A DNA stretch of 64,000 nt from Zhengitettix transpicula (GCA_037074705.1 CM073591.1:159382532-159446531), one strand, 5' to 3'. Counted from the stretch's first letter, positions 24,497 through 38,906 are shown. Numbers and translations: made by a program. Notes: generated by a model not told the origin, from the sequence alone.

Positions 24497-27400
24497 AATT
24501 TTCAATCAGACGTAAAATTTTTCATTTTAAACTCTATTTATCCCCCTTCTCACCCAGCATTTTAGGTCTCATGCACGTAATTTATACGCAATTTGGTTAC
24601 TTTATTCAATTTAATACAAAGTCAACTTTCACCATAAATGAATAACTGAGAAAATCACATTTTTTTCGTTTCAATTACAGAAAATTCGGTTGCGCAATCA
24701 TAGTTTGTGTTGTAACGCCTGAAACTCCAGTTCAAAAACACAAGAAACGCCATCAGAACGTGGCCTTTCGCCCTTTTCGTCGGGACTATTGCTAAAGACT
24801 CCTGCTCAGTTAACAGGCCAATATTCGTATTAGTTTTAAGCTTAAAACAATCTAGAATTAATATCATTAATTGCACTATGATTTTATAGAACTTCTCTTC
24901 TTCTCCACTTATGTATAAGCACGGAAGGTGAAAAAATACCGAAAAAATTGTAAATACAGAGAAATGTAGTACAGTGACTCAACCTAGTTTTTACGGTCAT
25001 TTTACCATCCAATAAAACATTATCGTATTAAAATATATCAATCATTCTGAGTATAATCTATTTAAATAAGAATGGACACGAAGCCTGTGAGCACCTGCAC
25101 AAGACTTGTCAAGAAAATAACAAATTGTGATCCCGTTTCCCACCCAATACTGCAACCTACCAGGATGCTTATCAATATATATGGTCATCAATAACAGGCT
25201 CAGACTTCCGAAAATCTTAATACGTATAAAATATCGATCATTTTCTTATTCTGAGCATGTCAAATTACAGTTGTTAATAAGGAAACACCTTCACAGTAAA
25301 TGTTTTGTTCGGTCGTTATCGATTATGACTCGACTTAAAACGACTGAGGTGCTACAGTTGTCTATTTTTCAGTACTATTGTTAGAAATAAATTCTGCAAG
25401 GAAAATTTTATTCTATATCTGTTAATAGATTACTTAATTAAAGTGAAATCACCTTATACGGGGAGTCTTTGCTGGAAAACACATCTTATAAATTCCGTTT
25501 CAGACTTAGATAATTAATGCAGCGTGTTAGCAGAAAGGCGACGAAAGTTGTTTGTTTTGTGAATTTTTATTCTAGTATGTAAGGTGGAATATTTAATTAA
25601 CTGCTCCCGTCACTCAAACGTATTAAATGAACAAAAAGTAAACTATTATAATACTCTAAAGCATAATTGGAAACTTGATGTAGGGGTTTATAATATGTTC
25701 TATCGCAAATTCATAAAATACAAATAATAAAGATCGCAGAATTGAGTACAAAAATATGTTTAAAAAGTTCCGAAAATCACCGAAACGCAACAATAAATCA
25801 CTTACATCTGAAACTAAATTATAACGTTTTCTGTCTGAACAGCAATAATAATAGTTTCCATGTATTTGAAAAAATTCTACGAAAAGGATTATTACCGACT
25901 ACACGAGTTTCTAATTGGTTCGGTCACTATTGGCCATTGCTAATAACTGTGTGTAGTGCCATTTATGAGTTTATGAACTTATAATTCTGTGCATTTATAT
26001 AATGACGTATATCACACGCCCGGACGAATTGAACCAAATAAAATTTCTGAATCTACGTCTCTGAACCACCAGGCCTCAGCCTCTGTCTCTGTGTGTGTCT
26101 GCGGAGGTGGTGAACTTCTATTTTCCAGTAAAGTTACTAAAAGTTCCATATGAAAGGAAGTTGGTAGAAAGGCCGATGCGAGAACCTACAAGTGCGGAAA
26201 TTCTCACCGAGAGTGAGTTCTAACTGTAACTAGTTTCTGTGCGGGTGCTAGGTTGTTGTATTTTAGATTTTACGGGAGCCAGGCGTGATGATAAAGACGA
26301 AGATATTGTTATTAAATGAGCAAGTCAACAAAATCCAAAATTTCAAAACAGAATAAATATTTTGTTTATACTACACCCAAAATATTATAAACATTTATTT
26401 CTAAAATAGATCAATAGTATAAGTTTTATGACACTAACCAATAATAATGTTAAGGTCCCAAAATGAATATTATTGGTCTTATTAAGAGATTATAGGCATA
26501 CTTATAAATGTGTGTCCTGATGATATTCTGTTATTAATGGAATGTAATTGACAGTTTCTGGCATACGCTGAAACCCTAAATTTAATACTCCACGAATCTA
26601 CCGAATAGAAAAAAAGTATTTATAAAATGACGCTCCCCTAAAAAATTATACCACATTTTTATAAACAAGTCGATTTCCTGTAAGAATTACGTTTAAGTTT
26701 TTTGTACTGCTGATTGAATAAAAAATTCATCACGTAAAACAGAAAGTTTATTAAGTAAAATGGATTTAATATATATTTTTAAAAATAATTTAATAAATTA
26801 TTATTAAATTTAACGTTCACATAACAAATTCCGAAAATATAGATTCAGCGCTACGCTTGAGTATTGCGGATTGCATATACATTTCCTTAAAATAGAATTA
26901 ATTTTTCAATGATTATCTATAATATTAAATAAATTTTGATTACTTTGCAAATTTTCAATTGAACAAACGTAGACTAATATGATTATTAATTTATTCCAAA
27001 CAAAATTAATTGATTCCTCACATTCTGTCAATGTAAATATGAAATAATAATGAAAAATTGTTTAGAGGATATTCATTAAATAAAAAACCTAATTCGATTT
27101 TTCGTTAGTATCTAATTGTGTTAAGAGTAAAAGTATTAAAAAAGGCGAAAAACAACGTTTCCTTCGAACCATTGAATACTCGTCGTTTTATGGTATATAG
27201 CAAGATTAAGAACATTCTATAAGCTGAGAAATTCAAGAAAAGTAAATTTTATCATAACCGAAATATTATTAAAGTTATTATTTTTAACCATATTGTAGCA
27301 TAATATATTTTCCAATATTAAAAAAATATTAATTGCTTCTTATACAAGATCTAATATACAGTGAAATCTTGTGTATACGCTGTTGAGACCAGAATAGTGT

Positions 27401-28369
27401 TAGCAATAGTATAAAATTATATTAATTCCTTTAGGAATTACTCGAACAGGTCGTTATAAAATAGTTTTCATAAGATATTGATTGGTAGGAAAACGTTTCA
27501 CACGCAGTGCAACTTATAAAGTCGCGAAAATTACAATAATTGGGCAGAAAAAGAACATTGAGGGGTACAGTACCGAAAAAATTGCAGCTTTGTGGTCAAA
27601 CTAATACAAAACATTAATATTTCCCAAATTTTTAGATAATATACATAACTGGTTAATTAAGCGACTTTAAACAGGGTAATAATTGCACTAAACCTTGTAA
27701 ATAGTAAATAGTAAATAGGAACTATGTAATATAATTTTATATAATTCTTATAATTTATTTCCTCCTTGTAATTCATTTTTAATAAATTATATAAGCATAT
27801 AATAAAATGTCAGCCAATTTACGACTCCGGCTCCCATACCTTCTCAGTGATATAACCGCACTCTCAACATCGGAAAATAATAATAGAACAATAATATATT
27901 GATATAATTATACTGCAAGGTAAACAATGATCAGTATCATCTGTTGTCAGAGAAATAGCTTTATGACTGACAGTGTCAAACGGCGTCTCACTCTTCATGT
28001 GTCATGAATTTTGAATAGCAATTTAGAAAGAAAGAGATAAATAAGTTGAAAATTAAATAAACTAACATATCAATTCTATATATGATTAAAGTGGCAGACA
28101 CATATGTATTTGTGTATATTATTTACTGCGAATGAGGAGGATTTCGGATTGTGTAAATAATAATATAAATTTTGGAATAAAATGTCTTAGAAATTTGTAC
28201 TGAAAATTTGTCAACACTTTTAAACATTTAACTAAAATAAAAGAGAAAAATATAATGTTAATTTTAGAAAGAAATATTTTCCCCTCACGAATCTATATTT
28301 ACATTATTTTTAATTTTTCCTGTTGCTCATACAGAGACACAGGTAATTTTATCTAATTACCTATAATTC

Positions 28370-29860
28370 TGTTTATGAATGAAAATTTCTGTAAGTCTGT
28401 ATTTGCAATCTCGTTTTTCTTTAAAAAAATTTTATCTCCCCACTGAATGGTTTTCCAACCTTATCCCGTATGTCTTTCCTCGCTTCGTTTCCCGTGTACG
28501 GTTGAATTTGGACACAAAGCCTGTCTTTTACCAACGATTCCGCCCACCCACTCTAATTTCTGTACGTTACCTCGCCCGTGACCAGGTATCTGTATTACAA
28601 ACATTTCTGCTTCCCTCTGAAGTATTTCTAGGCCTTCTAAGTAGTGTTTTTATAAGGATGCCAGCAACTCGCACCATACTCGATCGGGGTTGGGACGAAC
28701 TAGAGATTTCTACGTAGGTTTTTTTATTTGTCGTTTCCTTTTTTTATACTCTCATTACAAAATGTAAGGTTTTCCAGGCTTATCAAGACGCAGAATTTAT
28801 TGTACTTCCCATCATAAATTTGAGTTGAAAATTGTTCCTAAATATTTGCAGTTGTTAACTCGCGGTACTTTCTCCCCATTTATATTGTAACCTGCTCGTA
28901 TATCTGCAAGATATTTCTTGAACGTGTAACGGCTGTCTTACCATTATTGAAATTTAGATGGGTTCTCAAATATTTAGGATGAATAAAAAAACTTAATTTG
29001 TTTTAAAAATTTATTAATCTTACATTTTTTCAGAATATACAAAATTTTCTCCACAGTTTTAATAATCACAGATTCCTTATTGCAGCCCCAACAATTTTTC
29101 TTCCCCGGACTTAGCTTCGCGTGTTTCAGCTTTTCCGAGATAAGCTAGTGCCCCCAACCCACTCTGTCTCTTTCTCTGGGTTCTTCCCTTGTCACCTTCC
29201 ATCAACCATGACTCCCGCGGGATTTACCTTGCTCAGGCGAGTTGCTTTCTTTATATGCGACGCGGGCACGTGAATTGTTCTATGATTAGCAGCTCTAGAC
29301 ATACTGCCGTTTCCGCAAATTCATTGCCTTTGACCACCTGCCCGCCGTCTACATCCAGGTTACTCATCCTAAACGCTCGGAATTTGAGAATTTCCCCCTT
29401 TTTATAATAATTAAAACTGAAGTATTACAAACGTTATAGGTTTGCTTTTTTATCTATTTATCGTCGTTTTATTTGCTTATGTCCAGGTATTTAGTGTAGC
29501 TCAATCGTTTTGTAATTCGCATTCATCGGAAACTGTTTTGACCCTTCTAAACTTTCATCAGAAAAAAGTCTAACTTTCGAATTTATTTTTATTGTCACAT
29601 TAATAATATATTTCAGGAACAAAAACGGTCCTTCTAATGTTCCTTGCGATACCACTGATGCTACTTTTTTTTTCTACTGAACCTTTGACCTTTGACAGAC
29701 CGCCTCCTGTGATACATGTCTGGTCCATTTTGTTTATCAAAATGTCATGTGAAACGACGTCAAATTATTTATCTAAATCATTGATGATAGTCTCTATTTT
29801 CCCATTCATTGCATTACATGTGAATACATACCGGTATATACCTGTCGTAATGTGATGGCA
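28370..29860 (-). pseudogene. Dead LINE (non-LTR retrotransposon) reverse transcriptase
   Basis: Minus-strand remnants in the order expected for a LINE polymerase, in shifting frames. FDVVSHDILINKM at about 29780-29740 is the RT block with the first catalytic Asp. SVVSQGTLEGPFLFLKYI at about 29660-29605 corresponds to the usual PQGS-type block. SKVRLFSDE at about 29575-29545 stands where FADD is expected. INGEKVPRVNNCKYLGTIF at about 28890-28833 is the thumb-entry motif; AWKTLHFVMR follows. Then come LVRP with EYGASCWHPYK in the neighbouring frame and YLEGLEILQREAEMF (28690-28600), and near 28400 DLQKFSFINR. Stop codons and frameshifts are frequent. About 450 bases between 29450 and 28990 do not fit and may be a nested insertion. 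The clade was not assigned. The plus-strand open frames here are antisense shadows. Confidence 0.85.
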
Positions 29861-30479
29861 TCCAGAGACTTATCCTTGTTCTCTACGTTTCCATATGCAT
29901 ATTTTGCTTCCTTCCAAGAAGTTTAGGAAACACTTACTCGAATGCTACTCTGAATAATTTGCATTATATCCGGTATCATCTGCCGATCTGGAACTTGCCT
30001 ATTTCTTCAATTTAACTCCTATCTCTGTGAATCATCACCACTGATGATAACATCGGTAAGTGGCCACCCTTTGTCCGCGGGCCTGAGGTGGAATTAATTA
30101 AAAATGCACGTGTGCCGGAGAGGCCTCAAGAAGCCGAGGTTACGCGTCCCTTTTTTTGCATCGTTTGGGGGGATGGGGGCGGATTAAGGATAAATACTCC
30201 GCACCCGGGTGAAAGTGGACAGACAGAGGTAGTACTGAAAGGAGACAGAGAGAGGACTGAAAGTGGAGTGAGAGAGGCGGGAGGGTGGAAAATTTGGCGA
30301 GCTGTAAGGAACAAAAGTTTTGGAAGGACGTCCATCGCGGGAGGCCGAAGAAGGAGATCGTGGGGTGCTATAAGACCAGTGATCCTCTGCAAGTCGGCTG
30401 ACGCCACAAGTTAAAGTAAGGGTCACCATTAATGTAAAGTGCCTTCAGAAGTTAAAGATGTTTTACACAGTACGGAACT

Positions 30480-30735
30480 AAGTCGGCCAGCTGCCTCCTA
30501 CACCGGTCAAGGCACGGCCGCCACAGCAAATCCATCTGCCACCATTTTAATGGCGTGGGACAAGTATCAAATGCCCGAACTACCTGATACAGGTTTTCTA
30601 GGGTTTGTTCTGCATCACTTTTGGCCGAATGCTGGGTAGGATCCATAAAATACAGCCCCGGGGCCCCAGTTAACCCTTGGCTACCCTTCTTATGCTATTA
30701 AAGGGGAGTTTACACCATGTCGATTACCCTCATCT
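30480..30735 (+). repeat. Dispersed repeat family R3, copy a
   Basis: Shares with the three copies at 43-46 kb: GGCGTGGGACAAGTATCAAA, TTTCTAGGGTTTGTTCTGCA, CGAATGCTGGGTAGGATCC, AGTTAACCCTTGGCTACC and CTATTAAAGGGGAG, in this order. The GC-rich sequence at 30120-30420 just upstream may be the 5' part of a longer element. Overlapping 60-108 residue open frames on both strands are not supported as genes. Confidence 0.75.
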
Positions 30736-32264
30736 AACCTTTTACTCTAAAAATAGGCTGGAAATGACATATTGTGGAAAAAAACACAATATTCTGAAAT
30801 TTAAAAAGTTTTCTACAACTTCTATTAGAAAACAAAGTTATACTATACCAAATAGTTCTAAGACGATGTGGACATATGGTATTATCGATCTATGAGGTTG
30901 TGCTACCAAATCAGGCATTGTTGTTCTCCGATGAAATCAATCTAAACTACTTCGATCGAATGACAGACGAGTCAGAGTGTGTCTCGAATGAAACAATCCA
31001 TAATGACTTCAAAGACATAATACTAGTCTGAAGCAAAAACTCACTTTACTTCAACTAGAAGCAAACAGAAGAATGAAAAGACGCCTACCTAAAGACCTCA
31101 CATAAGTACAGAAGTACAGAACCTATGGTCCCACAAATTTTATGACATATTTTTATTTCATTTGTTAATATATCAAATTTAACATGTAATCAATACTACA
31201 CATGTTTAGTTCCATATATTAAGCATTTCCGATCTTCCGGAATGGCTGCCATATTTTCGGAAACAGTTTCATTTCCCGTCAGATTCAAAATATCTGTTAC
31301 TGCTTTTGTGTGAGGTCTTCATGGAAATTTTTAAAATATTCTTCCATCTGTGTATGTATTCATTGGTTTATTTTATATACGATAAGAATTAGGCGTCCTG
31401 AGAGCTTCTTTTTCTCTCCAAATGTTGTTCCCAAAATTTAGAAAACCTGAGATCCTGCCTGCAGATTATCAAAATGTGTACCCCAAATAATGTGATTTTG
31501 GCAAAAAATTCGTATGAATTCCTGCTTCTGCCTTTTTGTCTAGAACTGTCGCCCTATGGATCCAATAACGGAATTAAAAAAAAATATTCGAATAATAAAA
31601 TTCAGATGTTTGAACAGACTATTTTTCCGATTCAAAGCATAATTTTTTTATCGGGAATTATTCCTTGAATCGGAATAGATAGATTAATTAGAATAATTAA
31701 TTATTTATTAATTAAAAATATTAATAAAACATGTTACGACTTAAGATACAAATAAAAATTCAATTTATCAGTTAATCTAAACCAAAATTTGTAAATAATA
31801 AAATTTTGAATTACACTAGCTAAATATATCTGCAATAGTGGGTTAGTACAAGATGGACTGCAAGTACAGTTATTGCAAAGAGAGGATGTAACTGTCAAAA
31901 AACAGAAAAAAAGTGAGGATAATTATATTATAATGTATGATAATTACATTATTTTATTATATCATAAATATATTATTAATATATTATATATAAATAAATT
32001 TTCCACTTTAACACGGGATGTTACAATATCGTAGTAACTGACATATGAGTACTTAACTATTCTTGCGTTTTCATCTCAAGCCCCCTAAACTTACATGTAC
32101 GATGCTTATCTGTTCTCTTAAAATCAGGCGGTACCTTCTCAGGTTGTGTGGTGCCGCCAATAGTCAAGCATTATTTATTAAAAACTCCGACAGAAGCAGA
32201 TATTAATTATTTTTTTAAAATTTAACAGGTAGAAACTGTGTATTTAAATAATAATCTTTCTCTC

Positions 32265-32575
32265 TTTAGGTGCCCAGGATAACGGAAAAAGGGGAGATGC
32301 ATTATATACAGTATGCTTAAAAATGGCCTCATTTTGCCTCTAAGACGAGCCTGCAGACCGTGACATCCCACTAAGGACCTTGGTCTTCCGAGACGACTGC
32401 CAACTTACATGTCATATTCTGGATTTATGAGTGACACGTGGTCTGATTATATTCTCCTTCAACCCCAATTATCGTGACCAGGGCGACCACAAACATCCAT
32501 GTCCATGCCAGGATTCAAACCCGGAACCTCTGATATGCGAGGCAATGACGATGGTCATTACATCACAGCAATTCG
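32265..32575 (-). mobile_element. tRNA-derived SINE with longer body
   Basis: On the minus strand: a decayed A-box region near 32560, B-box GGTTTGAATCC (32521-32511), then CATGGACATGGATGTTTGTG and a body of about 220 bases. It belongs to the same family as the copy near 23.9 kb by the shared GGATGTTTGT segment. The lower boundary is approximate. Confidence 0.7.
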
Positions 32576-35500
32576 GTGATGTTAATTTATTACTTTAGTC
32601 TTATTTTGGTGGATGAACCCACAAGATTTAATAGTATTAATTTCGAAGCAACCGATGCTTAAAGAGAAGTAATAATCGCATGGATTCCTTCGCACCGAAA
32701 CATCTTTTGAAACGTCATCGGAGTGAAACAAATAACATGCCATCCAACAAAACTACAAACGAAATAAATACCGTCCTGGTCATCTGGAGACATGTACAAC
32801 GCAGACTTCACCAGCACTGGAAATTCAAATGGAATGAAATGAAATAAAGAAACTATTATTCACTTCTACACCATAAAAATTAATCCTTTTTTAAATAAAA
32901 GAAATCGATTTTTTTCTCCAGAGTCCGTACCGATCACCCCAAGATAACTTTCTACTCACCTAAATCAAAAAGGATCCCTTCGCCTCTGCTCCCAATGCAA
33001 CAACATTATCACCATGAAACATATCATTAATGTAGCAAATTTCACCAATAACGGAACCTCAAGTAAGGAATCCTCAACCAGATTTACTACGCTTAATATC
33101 AAGAAGTCATAAAACTTTTAATAAAGTCAAATCTATATTGTTAAATCTAATGTAAACCAATGTTTGGATGCTAATGACCAATTTTAGTTGAAGCGACTAT
33201 AAATAAAAGAATTAAAAACTATTGGAACATCCAATCTAAATATATAAATATATGGGATCCAGTAAAAAGGGTTGATATAGATGCATTTTTTTATGGAATG
33301 TTCAGGCATTATGTATTTTTAAGTTCTTATGTAACAACAATACTTGTTGCATGTATAGTTATATGATTACCTTCTACAAACGCGAGAAACCGCTGATAAA
33401 ATAACACAACTTTTGTTGTCATACTTTTTTTTATAAATAGAATGTATTCAAAGAAACAACTTTACTCTCTGGAAGTCGATTATTTTGGAAGGAAGCAGCG
33501 AAGCGTTGATCCTAACACGTCAGGTTTCTGAGAGGTCTTCGACAGCACGCAGGATCACTTATGAAAGGGGCAGATTTAAGCGCACATCAATCATGCTTTT
33601 GTGCGAACGGGGGAAGCCCGTGTCGACATCGGCAGCTGGCAGGAGATTACACCAGATAAACTCATTCCGAATTCGGAGATAGCTTTTATGTGCCTTGATA
33701 GTGGCTTGTCGAGAAGGAGCCGCATGCTCCAGGTATCACATGTAGATTGAATTTTCAGATTTCTTTTTTATATTTTTAACTAAGCGCGTCAAGGGTTGAA
33801 TGCAAGTTCGACGGCATTTGGAAATTTTATCTGCCGCGAACTGGAGGCTGTATGAGTAACACGGGAGGGGTGAGAAAATGCAAACGTCTTTTAAGCCATA
33901 AGCTAACTGATCATTAATTTTAAATATTATTTTTACTGGTAAAAAATCTCAGTTTCTACAAATTCTTAAACTAGAGGGTCTATTTCCAAAAGAATTTACA
34001 CATAAAAATTAAAATACATTCACTAAAAATATTGATACAATATTAGGAAATTAAATATTCTATAATAGCCAGTTTCAATGTCAACAAATAAATAACATAC
34101 TATAATAGCATTAAAGATAAATGAATATCTCAATTAAAATTATGCTGCAATGTGAAAATTACATGTCACAAACAGTTTTTTTAGCAATAAAACAGGTAGT
34201 TTAGTACTAAAAGAAAAGGAAAACTGTCGAAGTTTGCGTTGAAATACTTCCATGCTAGATAATTATATTTCGAAAATATTTACATTATTTTACGTTACTG
34301 ATGTATTGAAATTACCGTTAATAATTCTTCATATCAAACTTTATTGAAATTAAATAAATAAATAACCTTTATATAAAAGACATTTTAAAATATTTCATTC
34401 AATATAACGACGATGTTTCAGTACAAAATGGATTTGCGACAACTTATTTTATCTTATACAATAATTGGAAATTTCTGTAAATAAAGGTCGTTAATTTATA
34501 TTAATTATCAAATAAGACGAAAATTAAAATATCACTTAATGAAATTATTAAATTAGAAATAGGTAAATAATGGAATTAGGTCGCAGTGATTATTAAATAA
34601 TGATTAGTAGTTCACTTTTATTACTCTTTTATACGCTGTCTTCAAATATATTATTTAAAATTTAATGCTACATTTGAAACATTACGAAACCATTAATATT
34701 TTATTTTGTCAATCATATAAATATGAAGTTACTGAATGTAATTTCTATTACTAAATTATATTATTCAAAATTTATCTTCATTTTCTCACTTGAAATTATT
34801 AATTGTCAGTAAGTTGACGGAATGTTAAACAATTTTTCGTTCTTTCCACGTAATTTTTTAAAATATTTCGGTTAATTTAGATATTGTAGTTCAAAGATGC
34901 AATGTCTGTCAACTCCGGTTAAATCAAAACAAAGTTAGAGACGTTCAATATTTATAAATTTTTCACTTTTTATTATTATAAATGCCACAGCACAATTATA
35001 TAACTAAGTTTTTGCCAATTATATAATTATTGTGTTAAGAAAATAGCAATAATTTTAACTATAATCATAATAATATATTATAAAGTATTGACTGTCTGAA
35101 ATTATATTACATTTGCACATATTGTAATCCTTGTACCTTTCGACGAATAATAAAAAAGACTATAAATTTAGTTTTCTGTTTAACAATAGCTAAAAATTTG
35201 AATGCAATAATTGTTTATATATTGATCTATATATATTTTTTATATAATTGAAAAACCGCAATAATTTTACGCATTGATGATTAACGTCTACTTTCTGTTT
35301 AATTTGACAAATTAACTTGTTAAATATCAGTTTATTTTTACGTGTATTCAAATATTATAGTAGACTCGTATATGAATGCGTTTTTGGGTGTACCATCAAA
35401 GTAAATTTATTTACACATTTTAATCGTCCCTATCGGTTTTAAAGCTAGGGTTGTCTTACCCCAATAATGTTTTTTGTAAGTCATATGTGTTGTGTGCCAC

Positions 35501-36839
35501 AGTTATTTGAATTTTCTCCATGAATTTTATATGTAATTGATTCACTTGGTTACATGTTTTTTTTAAAATATTATTACGATGTTTTATTCACTTTACAATT
35601 CTAATTGTCTTCAATACTTTACTTTATTTAGTAATAAATCGCGTTTTCCCATAATTATATGTTAATTCTCTTACATGGAAAAATCCAATAATTCACCCTT
35701 TTTCGTTTTCTGTTTACTACGTCTTTTTTATCATTATTTCACCATCTTCTCATTGTCGTCTACAGACGGATGAGTTACATAAGTGATTGGGACAAGTATC
35801 TGTTTCTACCGCTGCTAAGCCAGATCACTTCCTTCTCGTAGAATTTAATACACCTTTTTCAACGTAATTTTTGACATAGGTCGACTTAGAAATGTATTCC
35901 ATATTCTTCTGTGATGTTTTCACGCTGTTATCAATCTTACATGTATCTTAATCACGTTTAAAAGTTATTCTTCTTTATGCGTCGATTTCGATTAAGATTT
36001 GCCAAGGCTGTATCATCTTTTCCTCTACGACATAAAATATCCAGGAGCCCTCTTTTTACTAGAAATTGATTCACTTCGCTTTGTCGAGTCATCGAGAACG
36101 AACTGTAATATAATAGTCTACACGTGCCCTCTTATCATAACGTCTCTTCAGCATAGCGGACCTAAGAGGGCGCATCTGCAAGAACGCTGATGCAGTTAAA
36201 GACATCACTTTAGATATAGCGAGTAACTAAACACAACAACAACATAAATCTTCACCCCTTCCGCCTAGGCAGCTGTGATAACGCTGCGTCTAGAAGTCAG
36301 CATTTTAAGTACCTTATGCAGACATGCACACGGCAGCAGAAATCTTCCACCCTGTAAGAGTTCTTCTCATTGGAGACTTAAAATCATCAGGGAGGGGGAA
36401 AGGAGTCTTCGAATTGTTCAGAGCTTCTTGGGAACGACAGTCGTGCTCCAACCTCCAGATGGGTCGGTGGCTCCTGGTGCTATCCGCCAGTTTGTCTTAC
36501 TTTATTTTATTTCTAACTATTAAATCTCTTTATTCTTCATCAGCTCTTATTTGGCTGAAGTGCAGCGAAACACCAACCACTACGCCTAGGTTCAATTAGT
36601 TGAACCCGAACCCTCACGTTACCGACTTTCCTATTTCCTGTTCTTAATTCTTCCTTTATCCTCTACATCGGTAGCCAGGTGAGCTAACGGAGGTATAGCT
36701 CGGTTGGTGAACGATCTATCTGGATTTCCCATTTCCAACTGCTGGAATGTGACATGTTCACAGTGGTGGAGTGTTACATGATGGCAGGCGGGATGTTACA
36801 GAACCTATGCCAGTTTTCTCCTTGAATTTACTTATCATC

Positions 36840-36845
<6 letters not shown>

Positions 36846-36888
<43 letters not shown>
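36846..36888. repeat. (AT)n microsatellite
   Basis: About 43 bases of AT, 50 bases before LTR-like unit F. Confidence 0.95.
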
Positions 36889-36892
<4 letters not shown>

Positions 36893-36937
36893 TTTCTGTT
36901 CAATAATAGCTAAAAATTTGAATGCAATAATTTTTTA

Positions 36938-37881
36938 TATGCCAATTAATTGAGACATTAATTGAGAAATTAAAAAAATAAATTGTTTGAGAAATATATT
37001 CTTAAGGCGGTACAGAACACAGCAACAATGTAGTCAGGTATTGTTTCCTTTGTCGGAAGAGGTATGCGCGCTCAAAATTGCGAGACGGTTGTTCAGTTGG
37101 CTGGAAGGTTTGGTCAAGTACATGTCGTATTAAAATAGACGAGATATTCTTTTAAAAAGTAAAGTTAAATATAAGCAATGAGCAATCAGACACGAAAGAA
37201 TTTGGTCGAGTTGAAATAGACAAGACAATTTCAAATATTCAAAGGAAATTTGCAGATAAACATCGAGAATTACCAATCAACAGCTTTGATTGGCCCATGA
37301 ACAGTTTGCTCAAGACGAAATATTCACTTGAGCAGAACTACGAAACCTGCTAAAAACAAACAGTTTTTGGTGCACATAGCTGAGCAGAAGTCAACCGAGG
37401 GAGAGACGAAAAGGAGGTTCATCCTGGTTCCTGATTTTTTATCTAAAATATTAAATTTAGAATCTGTGAGTTTAAAAGAAGTGCAAAAACCCGTCATAGT
37501 GCTTCGTAAATGAAAGGTATCCCGGAATGCCGTTAGTAGCATTTACAACCAACCAAGTATGTAAACCTAATTAAAAGATAGCGTCAGATTTCGTTCCCTC
37601 CTTTTAATAAAAATTTGTTAATGAGAATCCATCTTTTTAGTTTAATTTCGCTGACAAGTAAATTTCGTCATTGTTAATTGATGAGTAAATCTTTTCTCTT
37701 TTAAATTGGAATTTGTGTTTAAGTTGAGAAATAAAAAAAAGGATTCGCCATTATCAAACCCAGTAATGACCCTGAGATAAATTTTAAATTGAGTAATTGT
37801 TTTTAAACATTGATAATAAATTTGTTTGTTTGTAAAGTTAATTATATTTTTATTTAATTAACGCCTTCTTTTTTGTATATT

Positions 37882-37884
<3 letters not shown>
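36938..37884 (+). mobile_element. LTR-like unit F, left tip missing
   Basis: Begins within the family start (TGCCAATTAATTGAGACATT) and ends GTATATTACA before an (AT)n run. Landmarks: GCGTCAGATTTCGTTCC at about 37581 and TTATCAAACCCAGTAATGAC with CCTGAGAT at about 37750-37777. The first TGTAA is replaced by sequence that also occurs at 35.2 kb. Confidence 0.55.

Positions 37885-37930
<46 letters not shown>
37885..37930. repeat. (AT)n microsatellite between LTR-like units F and G
   Basis: 46 bases of pure AT lying exactly between the ATTACA end of unit F and the TGTGG start of unit G. Confidence 0.95.
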
Positions 37931-37933
<3 letters not shown>

Positions 37934-38828
37934 GGTAATTACGAATATGTAATTATTTAAGAAGCAAAATTTTACGATTTTCATTATCGGCGGCGTGAAT
38001 ATGAGGGCATTTAATTGAAGCTTAAGAAGTGTCAACAAGAATATGGAGCTTATAATGCTTGCTTGCTAAAGTTGCATTGTAGCCTCAGGCAGCACTAGTA
38101 CGTACAGAACTTGAGATATTCAGAGTTGATTGGTCTAGGAAGGCGAAAGGTCTGTTATTTTGTGAAGTCCCAGATTCAAAGTTCCTGGTACCATATTTGA
38201 GCAAGTGTAATTAAGCAGCAGAGCAATATTATATTAAAGTCCCGGGTTTTGGAATTACAAGTCGACAGTCTGAAGTATTTCGTATATTGCTATATTCATG
38301 CAATTATCAAAGTTTTTTAAAAAACGTTATCAACAGTTAAGATCATGAAGTGTTCTGTGTTTGAAAACAACATCCATTAAATTCAGTGAAATATGGCCTG
38401 TCTGTGATGTGTTTAACAAAAATCGAGTGAAATAGATCCCAAACGAGCAGCTAAAGGTAAAGTAAAAAATGGAATTTTATTATTGTAAACCTCATATGTA
38501 AATATAATTATCGTCATATTTCGTATTGCAATAATTATTTAAGTCAGGAATGTTTTGCATTGTTAGTTTTTAATTGTTATTTTGTAACAATCTTCATTGG
38601 AGGCCCGATACGCGGCCCAGAAATTAAGCCGCGGCACATTACCAACTTGTAAAATTTCAATTGAGAAAATAATTTGTTTTTATTAAATTAATTTTGTGTT
38701 ATAATTTAATTCTTGTTTTTTATTTATTTACTTTAAAAATTAATCATTTAATTGTTTTTATTACAGTTTGTGCTTTAACGTAAGGTTTATTTCAATTTAA
38801 AATCAACTATTTATTTATATTAAATACA
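37931..38828 (+). mobile_element. LTR-like unit G
   Basis: 898 bases from TGTGGTAATTACGAATATG to TTAAATACA, with (AT)n on the left and ATATATAT on the right. It matches unit B in order: 'tcattatcggcggcgtgaa', CAACAAGAATATGGAGC, then GGAGGCCCGATACGCGGCCC and AGCCGCGGC at about 38598-38636. Confidence 0.6.
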
Positions 38829-38906
38829 ATATATATTGTAATATACAAACAATGGGTGTTTTAACTAAATAAATGAATTAATAAAATTTACAAACAATAT
38901 ATTTAT

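Noticed and set aside
28379..28717. Plus-strand 112-residue open frame
   Set aside because: It is antisense to the LINE remnant, whose conserved motifs are on the minus strand.
30088..30429. Overlapping open frames of 81-108 residues on both strands
   Set aside because: They lie in GC-rich sequence next to a dispersed repeat, show no domain, and both strands are open simultaneously, which is expected from the lower stop-codon density.
36275..36599. Two overlapping plus-strand frames (82 and 91 residues) in a GC-richer patch
   Set aside because: No recognisable domain, no splice or start context, and no support from the neighbouring sequence. A tRNA-A-box-like GGTATAGCTCGGTTGGTGAA near 36690 lacks a B box at the expected distance.
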